This document shows positions 25,682-34,250 of a stretch of 64,000 nucleotides of DNA, one piece after another. Source of the stretch: Clostridiales bacterium (GTDB taxonomy: Bacteria > Bacillota > Clostridia > Lachnospirales > Lachnospiraceae). Position 1 is the first letter of the stretch. Every line of letters starts with the position of its first letter. Location: NCBI GenBank assembly GCA_021199255.1, contig JAJQIK010000090.1:62001-126000 (forward strand), in the 5' to 3' direction. The translations under genes and the position numbers were made by a program. The notes under the pieces were generated by a model. That model was not told the DNA's origin. It saw only the letters and a program-made list of their open reading frames with translations, and made no database searches.

Positions 25682-26374
25682 CTACTGCTTCTCTACCTTA
25701 TATCCGACTCCCCATACTACCTTAAGATACCGGGGCTCCTTCGGATTGATCTCGATCTTCTCACGAATATGCCTGATATGCACCGCCACCGTATTATCAG
25801 CCCCAATAGCCTCCTCGTTCCAAATACTCTCGTAAATCTGGTCGATGGAAAAAACTCTTCCGCAGTTCTTGACGAGCAGCAGCAGAATATTGTATTCGAT
25901 CGGCGTCAGCTTCACGGCTTCCCCGTCCACCGTCACTTCCTTCGTGTCGTCGTTGATACACAACCCGCCCACCTGAAAAAGCGCGTTGTTCTCCGTATTC
26001 AGGTTCCCCAATGTGGTATATCTTCGTAAATTGGACTTGACTCTCGCTACCAGCTCCAGCGGATTAAAGGGCTTGGTGATGTAATCGTCCGCGCCGATAT
26101 TCAGCCCTAATATCTTGTCGTTATCCTCCGATTTGGCGGACAGAAAAATAATGGGAATACTGGAATATTCCCTGATCTTAAGAGTCGCATGAATCCCGTC
26201 CAGCCTGGGCATCATGATATCGATTAAAAGCAGATGAATCTGCTGTTCCTTCAGCACTCTGATAGCCTGCTCTCCGTCATATGCCTTATAGATCGTGTAT
26301 CCCTCCTGCAACAGATAAATTTCGATGGCGTCCACGATTTCCCTGTCGTCATCACATACCAGAATATTCGCCAT
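25682..26374 (-). CDS. OmpR-family response regulator
   Basis: A 230-residue DNA-binding regulator. The receiver has acidic CDDD at 7-10, phospho-acceptor Asp in LLLIDIMMPRLDG, the FLSAK switch Ser region and the ITKPF Lys. The winged-helix C-terminal domain has LTPIEYNILLLLVKNCGRVFS and ends VWGVGYKVEK, the typical OmpR/PhoB ending. GAGGTGAGAACAA precedes the ATG. The histidine kinase gene follows on the same strand. The 122 bp upstream to pgeF contain no clear terminator or strong promoter that I could read. Confidence 0.95.
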   Translation of the reverse strand: MANILVCDDDREIVDAIEIYLLQEGYTIYKAYDGEQAIRVLKEQQIHLLLIDIMMPRLDGIHATLKIREYSSIPIIFLSAKSEDNDKILGLNIGADDYITKPFNPLELVARVKSNLRRYTTLGNLNTENNALFQVGGLCINDDTKEVTVDGEAVKLTPIEYNILLLLVKNCGRVFSIDQIYESIWNEEAIGADNTVAVHIRHIREKIEINPKEPRYLKVVWGVGYKVEKQ

Positions 26375-26496
26375 TTGTTCTCACCTCTTTCGTAACCTGG
26401 ATAGTCCTATTACAACATAAAAACCGAAAGGAAAAGATGGGAAATTCATTAATGTTTTCTTAAGGTTCCTGTTGCGCCTATCCAAGCCGCCCCTGA

Positions 26497-27369
26497 TTAC
26501 AATAATCCTAAAAACGCCCCCAAATTGCCCCTTTTGCCACCGCTCGCCCGATGAGAAAAAAGATACCCGCTGTTGTGGCAGGTACATAGGTCCGTCACCT
26601 GAATCTGGCCATGCGGAATCCCCGCCTCTGTCAGAATGATTTCATTGGCGCGCCACAAATCCAGCAGATACTTGCCGTTGTCCTTACGAACCAGAAGCTG
26701 CCGCTCCTGCCCCGACCCGCGAAATTCCTCCCGAAAAACCGCCGCCACGTCCTCGCTGACTTCATAGCAGGACTGACAGATGGAAGGCCCCACCGCCGCC
26801 ACGATATCCTCGGCCCTGGTGCCGTAAAGCTCTCCCATTTTCTCTACCACGCACCGCCCCATGCGGGCGGCCGTTCCCCGCCATCCGGAATGAGCCAGGC
26901 CTATGGCTCTATGTCTGGTATCCACCAAATACAAGGGCACGCAGTCCGCGTAAAAGGTGGCCAGCACCAGCCCCGGTTCATCTGTCAGCAGGCCGTCCAC
27001 ATCTCTATAATCCCTGGCAGCCACAATGCCTTTGCCGCCGTCCTTGCGGGTTGCCACTCTGAGATTGGTGGTATGGGTCTGATCGGAGCAGACAATGTCC
27101 TCCACCCGGCACCCCAGCGCTCCGGCAATCCGTCTGAAATTTTCATCTACCGCTTCCCGACTGTCTCCTCTGGTATAGCTAAGATTCATACTGCTACAGG
27201 CGCCCTTACTGACGCCGCCGATTCTGGTGGAGAACAAATGTCTCACCATTCCCGTCTGCTCCAAAATCGGGAAGGTCAGATATTCCACCCCGCCTGTCCG
27301 ATTCTGCCTGACGGACATTTTGCCCGGATACCTGTACAACCGGGGGAATCCCGTTTCATGCTCTGTCAT
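26497..27369 (-). CDS. pgeF: Laccase-domain purine nucleoside phosphorylase (YfiH/PgeF family)
   Basis: Members of this family act on purine nucleosides and, under the name PgeF, edit peptidoglycan precursor synthesis. I start at 27369 (MTEHETG), where AAGGAG lies nine bases upstream, giving 290 residues; an in-frame extension to 27495 is Arg/Gly-rich and unlikely. Key parts are FSTRIGGVSKG, SDQTHTTN, the zinc-site ADCVPLYL with its Cys, GLAHSGWRGTAA with the His, and the LCTCHNSGYLFSHRA end. It closes the rnhB-ylqG-ylqH-yraN run on the same strand. Confidence 0.9.
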   Translation of the reverse strand: MTEHETGFPRLYRYPGKMSVRQNRTGGVEYLTFPILEQTGMVRHLFSTRIGGVSKGACSSMNLSYTRGDSREAVDENFRRIAGALGCRVEDIVCSDQTHTTNLRVATRKDGGKGIVAARDYRDVDGLLTDEPGLVLATFYADCVPLYLVDTRHRAIGLAHSGWRGTAARMGRCVVEKMGELYGTRAEDIVAAVGPSICQSCYEVSEDVAAVFREEFRGSGQERQLLVRKDNGKYLLDLWRANEIILTEAGIPHGQIQVTDLCTCHNSGYLFSHRASGGKRGNLGAFLGLL

Positions 27370-27508
27370 TCCACTCCGCTCCTTCTGCCACGCTCTTCTC
27401 GTTCCTTCGCCGCCCCCTGTCCCGCGCCTTGCCGCCGCTCTTTTCTTTGGCTCCTCCATATACGGGCCCGCCGGGGGACTCCCGGGCTTCTCCATACCCG
27501 CTGCTGAA

Positions 27509-27868
27509 TTATCCCATGCCCCTGTAGGGAAAGGCGTTTTGCAGCCACTTCATCCGCCCGGATTCCAGGGCGACCACATCAAAGCGGATAGGCGTATCCT
27601 CCGGGCAATGGTGCAGCATACGATAATAATCCGCCACCCGGCAGATTTTCTTCTGCTTGGCCAGACCCACCGCTTCCGCCGCAGTTCCCTTGCTGCTGCC
27701 GCTTCGGTATTTCACCTCGAAAAAGACCAGATATTCCCCATCGTACCCGATCAGGTCTATTTCTCCCTGCCGGCAGCGGAAATTCTGTTCCTTCACCCTC
27801 ACGCCCTTTGCTATCAAATAGGCACAGACCTGTTGTTCCTTCTGTGCCCCTGTTTGCCGCTTATTCAT
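27509..27868 (-). CDS. YraN family (UPF0102) nuclease-like protein
   Basis: A 119-residue restriction-endonuclease-fold protein. The family motif is visible: GAQKEQQVCAYLIAKGV, RCRQGEIDLIGYDGEYLVFFEVKYR, carrying the E-x-D-x-E-x-K catalytic-like residues. Its cellular role is not settled; a DNA-processing function is usually assumed. It sits directly after the FlhB-like gene with a 14-bp gap, in the rnhB neighbourhood where it is usually found. Confidence 0.92.
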   Translation of the reverse strand: MNKRQTGAQKEQQVCAYLIAKGVRVKEQNFRCRQGEIDLIGYDGEYLVFFEVKYRSGSSKGTAAEAVGLAKQKKICRVADYYRMLHHCPEDTPIRFDVVALESGRMKWLQNAFPYRGMG

Positions 27869-27882
27869 CTGTCGTTCCTTCC

Positions 27883-28179
27883 CTATTTCGCAGCCGCCAT
27901 TTTGGCCTTGATCTTATCCATGGAATCTACAAAGACAAGGATCTCCGCTACCACCTCATACAGCTCCGGCGGTATCATATCTCCTATTTCCAGACGGGAC
28001 AGCGTCTCTGCCAGCTTATCGTCCCTGTGAACCGGCACATCCGCTTCCTTTGCTTTTTCGATAATCCGCTCCGCCAGCGCTCCCTTGCCGGACGCGATGA
28101 CCCTGGGCGCCGCTTCGGAAGGATCATATTCTAAGGCAATCGCCTGCTTAGGCTTCTTATTCTTCTCGTCTCGCGCCAT
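27883..28179 (-). CDS. FlhB C-terminal-domain-like protein (YlqH type)
   Basis: A 98-residue soluble protein matching only the cytoplasmic C-terminal domain of FlhB/YscU export-switch proteins: AIALEYDPSEAAPRVIASGKGALAERI, then VPVHRDDKLAETLSRLEIGDMIPPELYEVVAEIL. The membrane part and the NPTH self-cleavage loop are absent. The neighbouring gene encodes a FliK-like protein, and the pair sits beside rnhB, as ylqG-ylqH do in Bacillus subtilis. No flagellar genes are in the window. FlhB and FliK interact in flagella, so these two probably interact as well, but for what purpose is not known. Confidence 0.88.
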   Translation of the reverse strand: MARDEKNKKPKQAIALEYDPSEAAPRVIASGKGALAERIIEKAKEADVPVHRDDKLAETLSRLEIGDMIPPELYEVVAEILVFVDSMDKIKAKMAAAK

Positions 28180-28191
28180 AGCTTTCCCTCC

Positions 28192-29937
28192 TTATGCCCT
28201 CATATCAAAAGACGTCCTGCTCAATACGGAAATATTTTTATCCTGATTCAGGATCGTCCGCATAATGCCCGCCCCCTCCTTATCCGCTTCCGCCTCTTTG
28301 AGCTGGAACTGGGTTTGCAGGTCATATCCGCGCCTGGCAAGCCGTTCGTCCAGCAGGGCGATATTCTGTTCGATTAAATCCAAAGCGCTTTCATCCTGCA
28401 AGGTAAAATTGGTATTTACCCTTTGGTTCTGCATGGTTACATACACGTCCATAGCGCCCAGATGTTCCATATCCAGATGCAGAAGGGCGCTTACATTCCC
28501 GTCCTTAGCCGCCAGATTCTTCTTATTGGTATAGATATACAAATCCCCATGGGCGTTGTTGCCCTCCATTTTGAGCGGAAGCTGGACATAGGTAAAGACA
28601 TGGTTCATTTTGTTCATAAAATCCACGTTGTTTTGTAGATTCTGTATACTTTTGGCGGCCGGAGCGTCATTTTTGCCCGCCGTCTGCAGGGCTTCCTGAA
28701 GCCTTGCGGACTGCTGCCTGATCCGTTCATATAACTGCTTCACCTTTTCCGGCTCCGCCACGCTCTCCGGCTGAATCAGCCATTGCTTCTGTACCTCCGA
28801 TTTCAGCAGTATCTGAAATTCTTCGCTGCCCAAAACGCGTCCCAGCTCATGGGACAAAGCCTTGCCTGTCTCTTCTCCGGCCAGAAGCCCGCGGATCAGG
28901 TTCAGGACTTCTCCGGGCGCTGTTTCTCCGTTTTGAACCTGCCCTGCCTGAGTCTCCTCCACTCCTGCTTCCCTTAATAAATCCCCCAAAGTATTCCACT
29001 GCTGTTTCGTCAGTACAGGCGGCTCCCCGGCTCCATAATCCGTTGGGAGGGCACCGCCCCGCAGCCCCCCGGCTTCCGCCGGCTGTTCTGACGCCGCTGG
29101 CAAGGGTTCCTGCGCAGAGTCCGCCGCCTGCCCTAAGACTCCCTGCTCCATAACCGGCTGCGCCGCTTCCCCGGATACCGGTTCCTGTCCCGATGGCTCC
29201 TGTAGAAGCACCAGCCCCTCCTGTCCTTCGGTAAAAATCTCCAGCACGCTCTGATAAAAAGCCGCTGCCTGCTGCGTCCCTCCCTCGTCCATCAGCTCCG
29301 TGAACACCTCCGGCAGCTCGTTCATAATCGTCTCTACACTGCCCAAAATCTGATGATTGGCATTGCTATATTGTTCAAACTGCTCTATCGTGGTCTCGGT
29401 AATGGGAAGCTCCAGTCTGGCCATCTGAATCACAGACACCGGATTCTGGTTCGGGAACTCCATAAGCTGTCTGCCCATATCCAGAACAGATTCCTTATCA
29501 ATAGACATTCCCTCCTCCATCATAACCGCCACCATTTCCATATTGTCCGCCGTTTCCTGCAAGCCCGCCGCCAGAAGTGCCTGCCGTATGGTTTCCACAT
29601 TCGCGGTATTGGTATATAAGGGAGTCAGGGATAACAGAGAGCCGCTGTTGGCCTTGACCTCAAAGCTCATGAGCTGCCCCATGGTCAGATTAATCCCTTG
29701 GTCGATCCTGGCGTTAATCGTCAGTTCCTGGTTCAGAGCCACCTGAACGGTGCTGCCGTTTCTCCCAATCACCGTTCCCTGCAGCGTCTGCCCCGGCTGC
29801 AGGCTGCGAATCTCATTCTGCAGCCTGTAAAGCCGTTCGCCCTTTGTCATGGATTCCGAACCCTTGACGCTTTCATTCGCCTGAATATTCTGATGCTCTC
29901 TCTTTAATATGCTTCCCAGATTCACAGTAATCTCCAT
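28192..29937 (-). CDS. FliK-like C-terminal domain protein (YlqG type)
   Basis: A 581-residue protein. The N-terminal third is moderately conserved-looking (LQPGQTLQGTVIGRNGSTVQVAL). The middle is low-complexity, rich in Gln, Glu, Pro and Ala (about residues 230-330). The C-terminal ~130 residues resemble the hook-length-control domain of FliK: FTYVQLPLKMEGNNAHGDLYIY, LLHLDMEHLGAMDVYV, NFTLQDESALDLIEQN and a final RRGYDLQ. No signal peptide. It starts 21 bp after rnhB and is followed 12 bp later by the FlhB-C-like gene. Confidence 0.82.
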   Translation of the reverse strand: MEITVNLGSILKREHQNIQANESVKGSESMTKGERLYRLQNEIRSLQPGQTLQGTVIGRNGSTVQVALNQELTINARIDQGINLTMGQLMSFEVKANSGSLLSLTPLYTNTANVETIRQALLAAGLQETADNMEMVAVMMEEGMSIDKESVLDMGRQLMEFPNQNPVSVIQMARLELPITETTIEQFEQYSNANHQILGSVETIMNELPEVFTELMDEGGTQQAAAFYQSVLEIFTEGQEGLVLLQEPSGQEPVSGEAAQPVMEQGVLGQAADSAQEPLPAASEQPAEAGGLRGGALPTDYGAGEPPVLTKQQWNTLGDLLREAGVEETQAGQVQNGETAPGEVLNLIRGLLAGEETGKALSHELGRVLGSEEFQILLKSEVQKQWLIQPESVAEPEKVKQLYERIRQQSARLQEALQTAGKNDAPAAKSIQNLQNNVDFMNKMNHVFTYVQLPLKMEGNNAHGDLYIYTNKKNLAAKDGNVSALLHLDMEHLGAMDVYVTMQNQRVNTNFTLQDESALDLIEQNIALLDERLARRGYDLQTQFQLKEAEADKEGAGIMRTILNQDKNISVLSRTSFDMRA

Positions 29938-29958
29938 TTCCCCATTGCAGAAGCCCGA

Positions 29959-30723
29959 TTAAAAATGTGTGATAAACGTCCTGCGATGAATGGGGCACGG
30001 GCCGTACTTTTTCAGCGCGTCGATATGCGCCCTTGCCCCGTATCCCTTATTCGACGCGAATCCATATTCCGGATAGACTTCGTCATACTGCACCATCAAC
30101 CGGTCTCTCGTCACCTTCGCCACAATACTGGCGGCGCCAATAGAAATACTCTTGGCGTCCCCCTTAATAATCGGCACCTGCCGGATATCCACCTGCGGAA
30201 TCGTCACAGCGTCGTTTAACAGCAGATCGGGCTTGACCGTCAGCTTTGAGACAGCCTCCCGCATCGCCTCATAGGTCGCCTGCAAAATATTAATCTCGTC
30301 AATCCGCGCCGGAGCCACATAGCCAAGCCCCACAGACACCGCCCGCTCCATGATCACATCATACAGCTCCTCTCTCTTTTTTTCGGACAGTTTCTTCGAA
30401 TCGTTGATATATAAAATGTCACAATCTTTCGGCAAAATAACCGCGCCTGCCACTACCGGGCCCGCAAGAGGCCCTCTTCCCACCTCGTCAATGCCGCATA
30501 TATGCGTATACGCCGCATATTCCCGCTCATATTGCTTAAGCTGTTCGCAGCGGGCTATTTCCTTTTCATAAGCCGCCAGCCTCCTGCCGGCCTTCTCAAC
30601 CGCCGCCCGGACTCCTGCGCGCCCGTCCTTTTGGTACTGTACTAACAAAGAAGGCAGCTCTTTGACAGCGGCTGCCTGTAATTTCTCCTTGATTGCCCCA
30701 ATGGTTTCTTCCATATTCTCCAT
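29959..30723 (-). CDS. rnhB: Ribonuclease HII
   Basis: Cleaves the RNA strand of RNA-DNA hybrids and single ribonucleotides in DNA. The 254-residue product has a ~70-residue N-terminal helical extension, then the catalytic core: CGIDEVGRGPLAG with Asp79 and Glu80, NDSKKLS, and SIVAKVTRD with the later acidic residue. It ends GPCPIHRRTF. The extension is also found in other Firmicutes RNase HII. The ATG at 30723 is poorly spaced from AAGGG; the ATG at 30714 (GGAG before it) is an alternative. Confidence 0.96.
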   Translation of the reverse strand: MENMEETIGAIKEKLQAAAVKELPSLLVQYQKDGRAGVRAAVEKAGRRLAAYEKEIARCEQLKQYEREYAAYTHICGIDEVGRGPLAGPVVAGAVILPKDCDILYINDSKKLSEKKREELYDVIMERAVSVGLGYVAPARIDEINILQATYEAMREAVSKLTVKPDLLLNDAVTIPQVDIRQVPIIKGDAKSISIGAASIVAKVTRDRLMVQYDEVYPEYGFASNKGYGARAHIDALKKYGPCPIHRRTFITHF

Positions 30724-30732
30724 GCCCTTCTT

Positions 30733-31272
30733 CTACCTGTGTTTGATAAAACCGATCTTATCAAGCGGCAATATCCGTATCCAGGCTCTTCCGATAATTT
30801 CCTCTCTCCTGATGTTTCCCACAGAGGGATCCCGGCTGTCCGTGCTGTTGTTACGGTTATCCCCCAGGACGAAATATTCATCTTCTCCCAGCGTAATCGT
30901 CTCGTAAGCCCTGCCCGGATTATGAATCACTTCCTTGCCGTAGGATTCCTTTAAGATTTCTCCATCAATCAGGATATTGCCCGCCTCGTCGATCTGCACC
31001 GTTTCTCCCGGCAGCCCGATGATTCTTTTTATGTAATAGGTATTATCCTCGTACCGAAAGGGAAATACAATGATGTCGAACCGTTCCGGATCGTGGAACC
31101 TGTAACTGATCTTATCCACAATCAGATTATCGTCACTGCTGAGGGTAGGCTCCATAGAGCTTCCCTGAACCTGCGTTCTCTGCCCTACAAAGTGGATCAC
31201 CAGATAGGTAATGCATAAGACGCCTAACAGATACAGGCTGGTACTTAATATCTCCTTCAACACTTTTTTCAT
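30733..31272 (-). CDS. lepB: Type I signal peptidase (first copy)
   Basis: Removes signal peptides from exported proteins at the outer membrane face. The 179-residue protein has one N-terminal membrane helix, SSMEPTL with catalytic Ser39, YYIKRIIGLPGE with general-base Lys82, and GDNRNNSTDSR. It lies 27 bp after rbgA and 9 bp before rnhB on the same strand. A second signal peptidase gene (32208) lies on the other side of rbgA; the two proteins differ in N terminus and substrate-binding loops, so they are not a recent copy. Confidence 0.96.
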   Translation of the reverse strand: MKKVLKEILSTSLYLLGVLCITYLVIHFVGQRTQVQGSSMEPTLSSDDNLIVDKISYRFHDPERFDIIVFPFRYEDNTYYIKRIIGLPGETVQIDEAGNILIDGEILKESYGKEVIHNPGRAYETITLGEDEYFVLGDNRNNSTDSRDPSVGNIRREEIIGRAWIRILPLDKIGFIKHR

Positions 31273-31299
31273 GACTGTTTATCCTCGATTCCTTTTCCG

Positions 31300-32166
31300 T
31301 CAATCTAATCTGGCGCTCTCAGGCATTTCCAGCGTGATTCTGCCTATTCTTCCGCTCCTGAAATCATCTACCACCAGTGCCGCCGCCTTCTCGTAGTCCG
31401 GCTCCTGTCCCTTTTTATAACACTTGCGGTTCTCACAGACATGCTCTAATACCATAACCGGAGTCAGCTTTTCGCCGCAGTCCTCCATTTGATACCGTTC
31501 AAGCAGCTCCCCGCGGTAATGTTCCAGCAAATAAGCCGTCAAATCCATGGCAAGCTCTGTCATCTGAAGAATTTCATCGTTCATGGAGCCGATATAGGCA
31601 AGCTTTCTGCCTACCTCCTGGCTCTCGAATTTGGGCCACAGGATACCGGGCGTATCCAGCAGCTCCAGCTCCTTATTCAAACGTATCCACTGTTTTCCCT
31701 TGGTCACTCCCGGCTTATTGCCGGTTTTCGCGCAGGCCTTGCCCGCAAAGGAATTGATAAAAGTGGATTTGCCCACATTGGGAATCCCGACCACGATTGC
31801 CCTGACCGGCCTGTTTTTAATGCCTCTTTTTCTGTCCCGTTCAATTTTGTCCTTACAGGCTTCCTTTACCATGCCCTGAATCGCCTTAAGCCCCTGGCCG
31901 GTCTTGGCGTTAATCTCCAGCACATAGAAGCCTTGCCGCTGAAAATAGGCTATCCATGCCTGATTCGCCCCGGCGTCCGCCAGATCTGATTTATTGAGCA
32001 GAATCAGCCGGGACTTATTTTTCCCCAGCTCGTCTATATCCGGATTTCTGCTGCTGAGGGGAATCCTCGCGTCCACCAGCTCGATCACCAAATCGATCAA
32101 GCAGATATTTTCCTGCATCATACGCTTCGCCTTTGTCATATGACCGGGATACCACTGATAATTCAT
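31300..32166 (-). CDS. rbgA: Ribosome biogenesis GTPase RbgA (YlqF)
   Basis: Late 50S assembly GTPase. The 288-residue product has the circularly permuted motif order expected of this family: G4 LNKSDLAD, then G1 GIPNVGKSTFIN, then G3 DTPGILWPKF, with a helical C-terminal RNA-binding domain. It begins NYQWYPGHMTKAKR, a family hallmark. It lies between two signal peptidase genes and near rplS, trmD and rimM, consistent with a ribosome-assembly neighbourhood. Confidence 0.97.
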   Translation of the reverse strand: MNYQWYPGHMTKAKRMMQENICLIDLVIELVDARIPLSSRNPDIDELGKNKSRLILLNKSDLADAGANQAWIAYFQRQGFYVLEINAKTGQGLKAIQGMVKEACKDKIERDRKRGIKNRPVRAIVVGIPNVGKSTFINSFAGKACAKTGNKPGVTKGKQWIRLNKELELLDTPGILWPKFESQEVGRKLAYIGSMNDEILQMTELAMDLTAYLLEHYRGELLERYQMEDCGEKLTPVMVLEHVCENRKCYKKGQEPDYEKAAALVVDDFRSGRIGRITLEMPESARLD

Positions 32167-32207
32167 CTGTTTACCTAATCCTTCCTGCCCGCCGTGTTCT
32201 CTCCGCT

Positions 32208-32792
32208 TTATTCCACCAGTCCCATACCTTCATTTTCCGAACCCATATGAAACCATGCCTTGCCGATAATCGTCTCCTTCTTGACCGCGCCGATATTGCC
32301 GGAGCGGCTGTCCTCGCTGCTGTTCCTGTTATCTCCCAGCACAAAAAATTCATCTGCCGCCAGAGTCAGTTCATTCTGCGCAATCCCCGGGTCAATCATC
32401 TTATCCAGTTCCTCGTCTTCCTCCAGCAGCACGCCGTCTATATAAACTCTGCCCTCCTGAATCAATACCATCTCGCCGGGAAGCCCCACTACCCTTTTGA
32501 CATAATAATGGGAATTTTCATTGCCGTTAGGCAGAAAAACCACCACGTCTCCCCTCTTGGGAGAGGACAGCCTGTAAACCACCCTGTTGATTAAAATCTC
32601 CTGCCCATTATACAATGCCGGCTCCATGGAATCCCCTATGACGCTGGTGCGTATCCCCACCGAATAAACGATTACAAAGGCGAGAAAAATCGCGGCCAGA
32701 CCGCCTACAATCATCTCGAAAACGTCTTTGACCACCTTCGAGTTTAGTTTTTTCTTCTTTTGATAAAAAGTCAGACCTTTTCGTCTTGCCAT
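32208..32792 (-). CDS. lepB: Type I signal peptidase (second copy)
   Basis: A 194-residue membrane peptidase. It has a Lys-rich cytoplasmic start (RRKGLTFYQKKKK), one membrane helix (AAIFLAFVIVYSVG), GDSMEPAL with catalytic Ser55, YYVKRVVGLPGE with Lys99, and GDNRNSSEDSRSG. It has its own promoter (32844-32873) directly after the rplS terminator and heads the lepB-rbgA-lepB-rnhB run. Confidence 0.96.
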   Translation of the reverse strand: MARRKGLTFYQKKKKLNSKVVKDVFEMIVGGLAAIFLAFVIVYSVGIRTSVIGDSMEPALYNGQEILINRVVYRLSSPKRGDVVVFLPNGNENSHYYVKRVVGLPGEMVLIQEGRVYIDGVLLEEDEELDKMIDPGIAQNELTLAADEFFVLGDNRNSSEDSRSGNIGAVKKETIIGKAWFHMGSENEGMGLVE

Positions 32793-32843
32793 AAACGCTT
32801 CCCTCTTGATCCGTACGCCTTATCGGGTGTTCCCAACTTTAAT

Positions 32844-32873
32844 AGTATAGCATGACTAAAGCGCATACTTCAA
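32844..32873 (-). promoter_or_regulatory. Promoter of the lepB-rbgA-lepB-rnhB run
   Basis: Minus strand TTGAAG (32873-32868), 18 bp, TATACT (32849-32844). Confidence 0.65.
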
Positions 32874-32888
32874 CCTGTACGCCAGATA

Positions 32889-32926
32889 GAAAAAACAGAT
32901 ACCCCAAATCTCTCCGAGGTATCTGT
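32889..32926 (-). terminator. Terminator of rplS
   Basis: Minus strand ACAGATACC pairs perfectly with GGTATCTGT across a 14-base loop and is followed by TTTTT. It ends the trmD/rplS side before the signal peptidase promoter. Confidence 0.85.
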
Positions 32927-32941
32927 TCATTTTCCTTTAGA

Positions 32942-33289
32942 TTATCTTACTAACTCTTTTACCTTGGCTTTCTTACCCACACGATCTCTCAGGTAGTTCA
33001 GCTTCGCACGTCTTACCTTACCTCTTCTGACTACTTCCACCTTCTCTACGTTAGGAGAGTGTAAAGGCCAGGTCTTCTCAACGCCGACGCCGTTGGATAT
33101 CTTTCTGACCGTAAAGGTTTCCCTGTTGCTTCCGCCCTGAATCTTCAGAACCGTTCCCTCAAATATCTGAATCCTCTCACGGTTACCCTCTTTGATTTTA
33201 CCGTGTACTTTAACGGTATCGCCGACTCTGAATCCGCCAACGCCTTCCTTTAACTGTGCCGCTTCAATTTCTTTAATAATTTCGTTCAT
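32942..33289 (-). CDS. rplS: 50S ribosomal protein L19
   Basis: The start at 33289 is fixed by AGGAGG seven bases upstream; the in-frame upstream ATG at 33355 lies in the leader. The 115-residue product reads [20 protein letters not shown] at its start and has [43 protein letters not shown] and [19 protein letters not shown], as in L19. It has its own promoter inside the end of trmD and a terminator after the stop. Confidence 0.97.
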   Translation of the reverse strand: MNEIIKEIEAAQLKEGVGGFRVGDTVKVHGKIKEGNRERIQIFEGTVLKIQGGSNRETFTVRKISNGVGVEKTWPLHSPNVEKVEVVRRGKVRRAKLNYLRDRVGKKAKVKELVR

Positions 33290-33364
33290 GTTCTGCCTCC
33301 TATATGACCTGGATGTTCTTAATACATACTGTAACAGAGGACCATCTTTTTTCACAACATTAGT

Positions 33365-33393
33365 AATTTAACATACTTCACCGGGAAATGCAA
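33365..33393 (-). promoter_or_regulatory. Promoter of rplS
   Basis: Minus strand TTGCAT (33393-33388), 17 bp, TAAATT (33370-33365), a few bases after the trmD stop. The ~70-base leader could hold an L19 autoregulatory structure, but I cannot confirm one. Confidence 0.65.
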
Positions 33394-33396
33394 GCG

Positions 33397-34203
33397 CTAT
33401 TTCTCAGCCTTTTTCTGTTTATTCTGTTTTTTCCGTTCTCTGGCTTCCCGCTTCTCCTTTTTTCGGAAATATTCCTCATGCTCCCGCGCCCACTTCTCAT
33501 ATAGCTCCGGACGCAGCTTTTTCGTCCGTTCCAGAGACTGCTCCAAACGCCACCGTTCTATTTCCCCATGGTTGCCGGACAGCAGAATATCAGGAACCCT
33601 CCTGCCCTGCCAGATCTCCGGCCTGGAATACTGGGGATATTCCAGCAGGTCATCGGAAAAGGATTCCGTGGCCGCCGACTCATGGTTATGAAGCACTCCC
33701 GGCACCAGCCTCGCTATGGCGTCGATCATCACCATGGCCGGAAGCTCTCCGCCTGTCAGCACATAATCCCCAATGGACACATAATCCGTGACGAGTTCCT
33801 CCAGAACCCGCTCATCGATGCCCTCATAATGCCCGCACAGGAAAATAAGATGCTTCTCCCTGGCAAGCTCCTGCGCCATAGCCTGATGAAAGGTTCGTCC
33901 CTGCGGCGTCACATAAATAACCCGGCAGGAGCCCTCCCCGCCCGGATTCTCAGGCTGTGCGGACGCAATCCGCTGTTCCACCGCCTTACAGGCGTCGTAA
34001 ACCGGCTGCGCCTGCATCAACATTCCCGCGCCGCCGCCATAGGTATAATCATCCACCTTGCCATGCTTATCCAGCGTATAGTCCCTGATATTGACCGCTT
34101 CTATCGCAATAGCTTCCTTTTCTACCGCCCTTTTCAGGATACTGGTATGCAGCCCCTGCATCACCATCTCCGGAAACAGGGTCAGAATATGGAAATGTAT
34201 CAT
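33397..34203 (-). CDS. trmD: tRNA (guanine-37-N1)-methyltransferase
   Basis: Methylates G37 of tRNAs reading CUN, CCN and CGG codons to prevent frameshifting. The 268-residue SPOUT enzyme has HILTLFPEM near the start, YGGGAGMLM, the S-adenosylmethionine knot LCGHYEGIDERV and IGDYVLTGGELPAM, and ends in a long Lys/Glu/Arg-rich tail that is longer than in most TrmD. It lies 47 bp after rimM in the rimM-trmD-rplS order. Confidence 0.97.
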   Translation of the reverse strand: MIHFHILTLFPEMVMQGLHTSILKRAVEKEAIAIEAVNIRDYTLDKHGKVDDYTYGGGAGMLMQAQPVYDACKAVEQRIASAQPENPGGEGSCRVIYVTPQGRTFHQAMAQELAREKHLIFLCGHYEGIDERVLEELVTDYVSIGDYVLTGGELPAMVMIDAIARLVPGVLHNHESAATESFSDDLLEYPQYSRPEIWQGRRVPDILLSGNHGEIERWRLEQSLERTKKLRPELYEKWAREHEEYFRKKEKREARERKKQNKQKKAEK

Positions 34204-34250
34204 GATCTGTCTCTATCCTTTACTCTTTTACTTCCATGAAATCATCACAT

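Noticed and set aside
33290..33364. Possible L19 leader riboregulator before rplS
   Set aside because: The position is right but I could not identify a conserved structure by eye.
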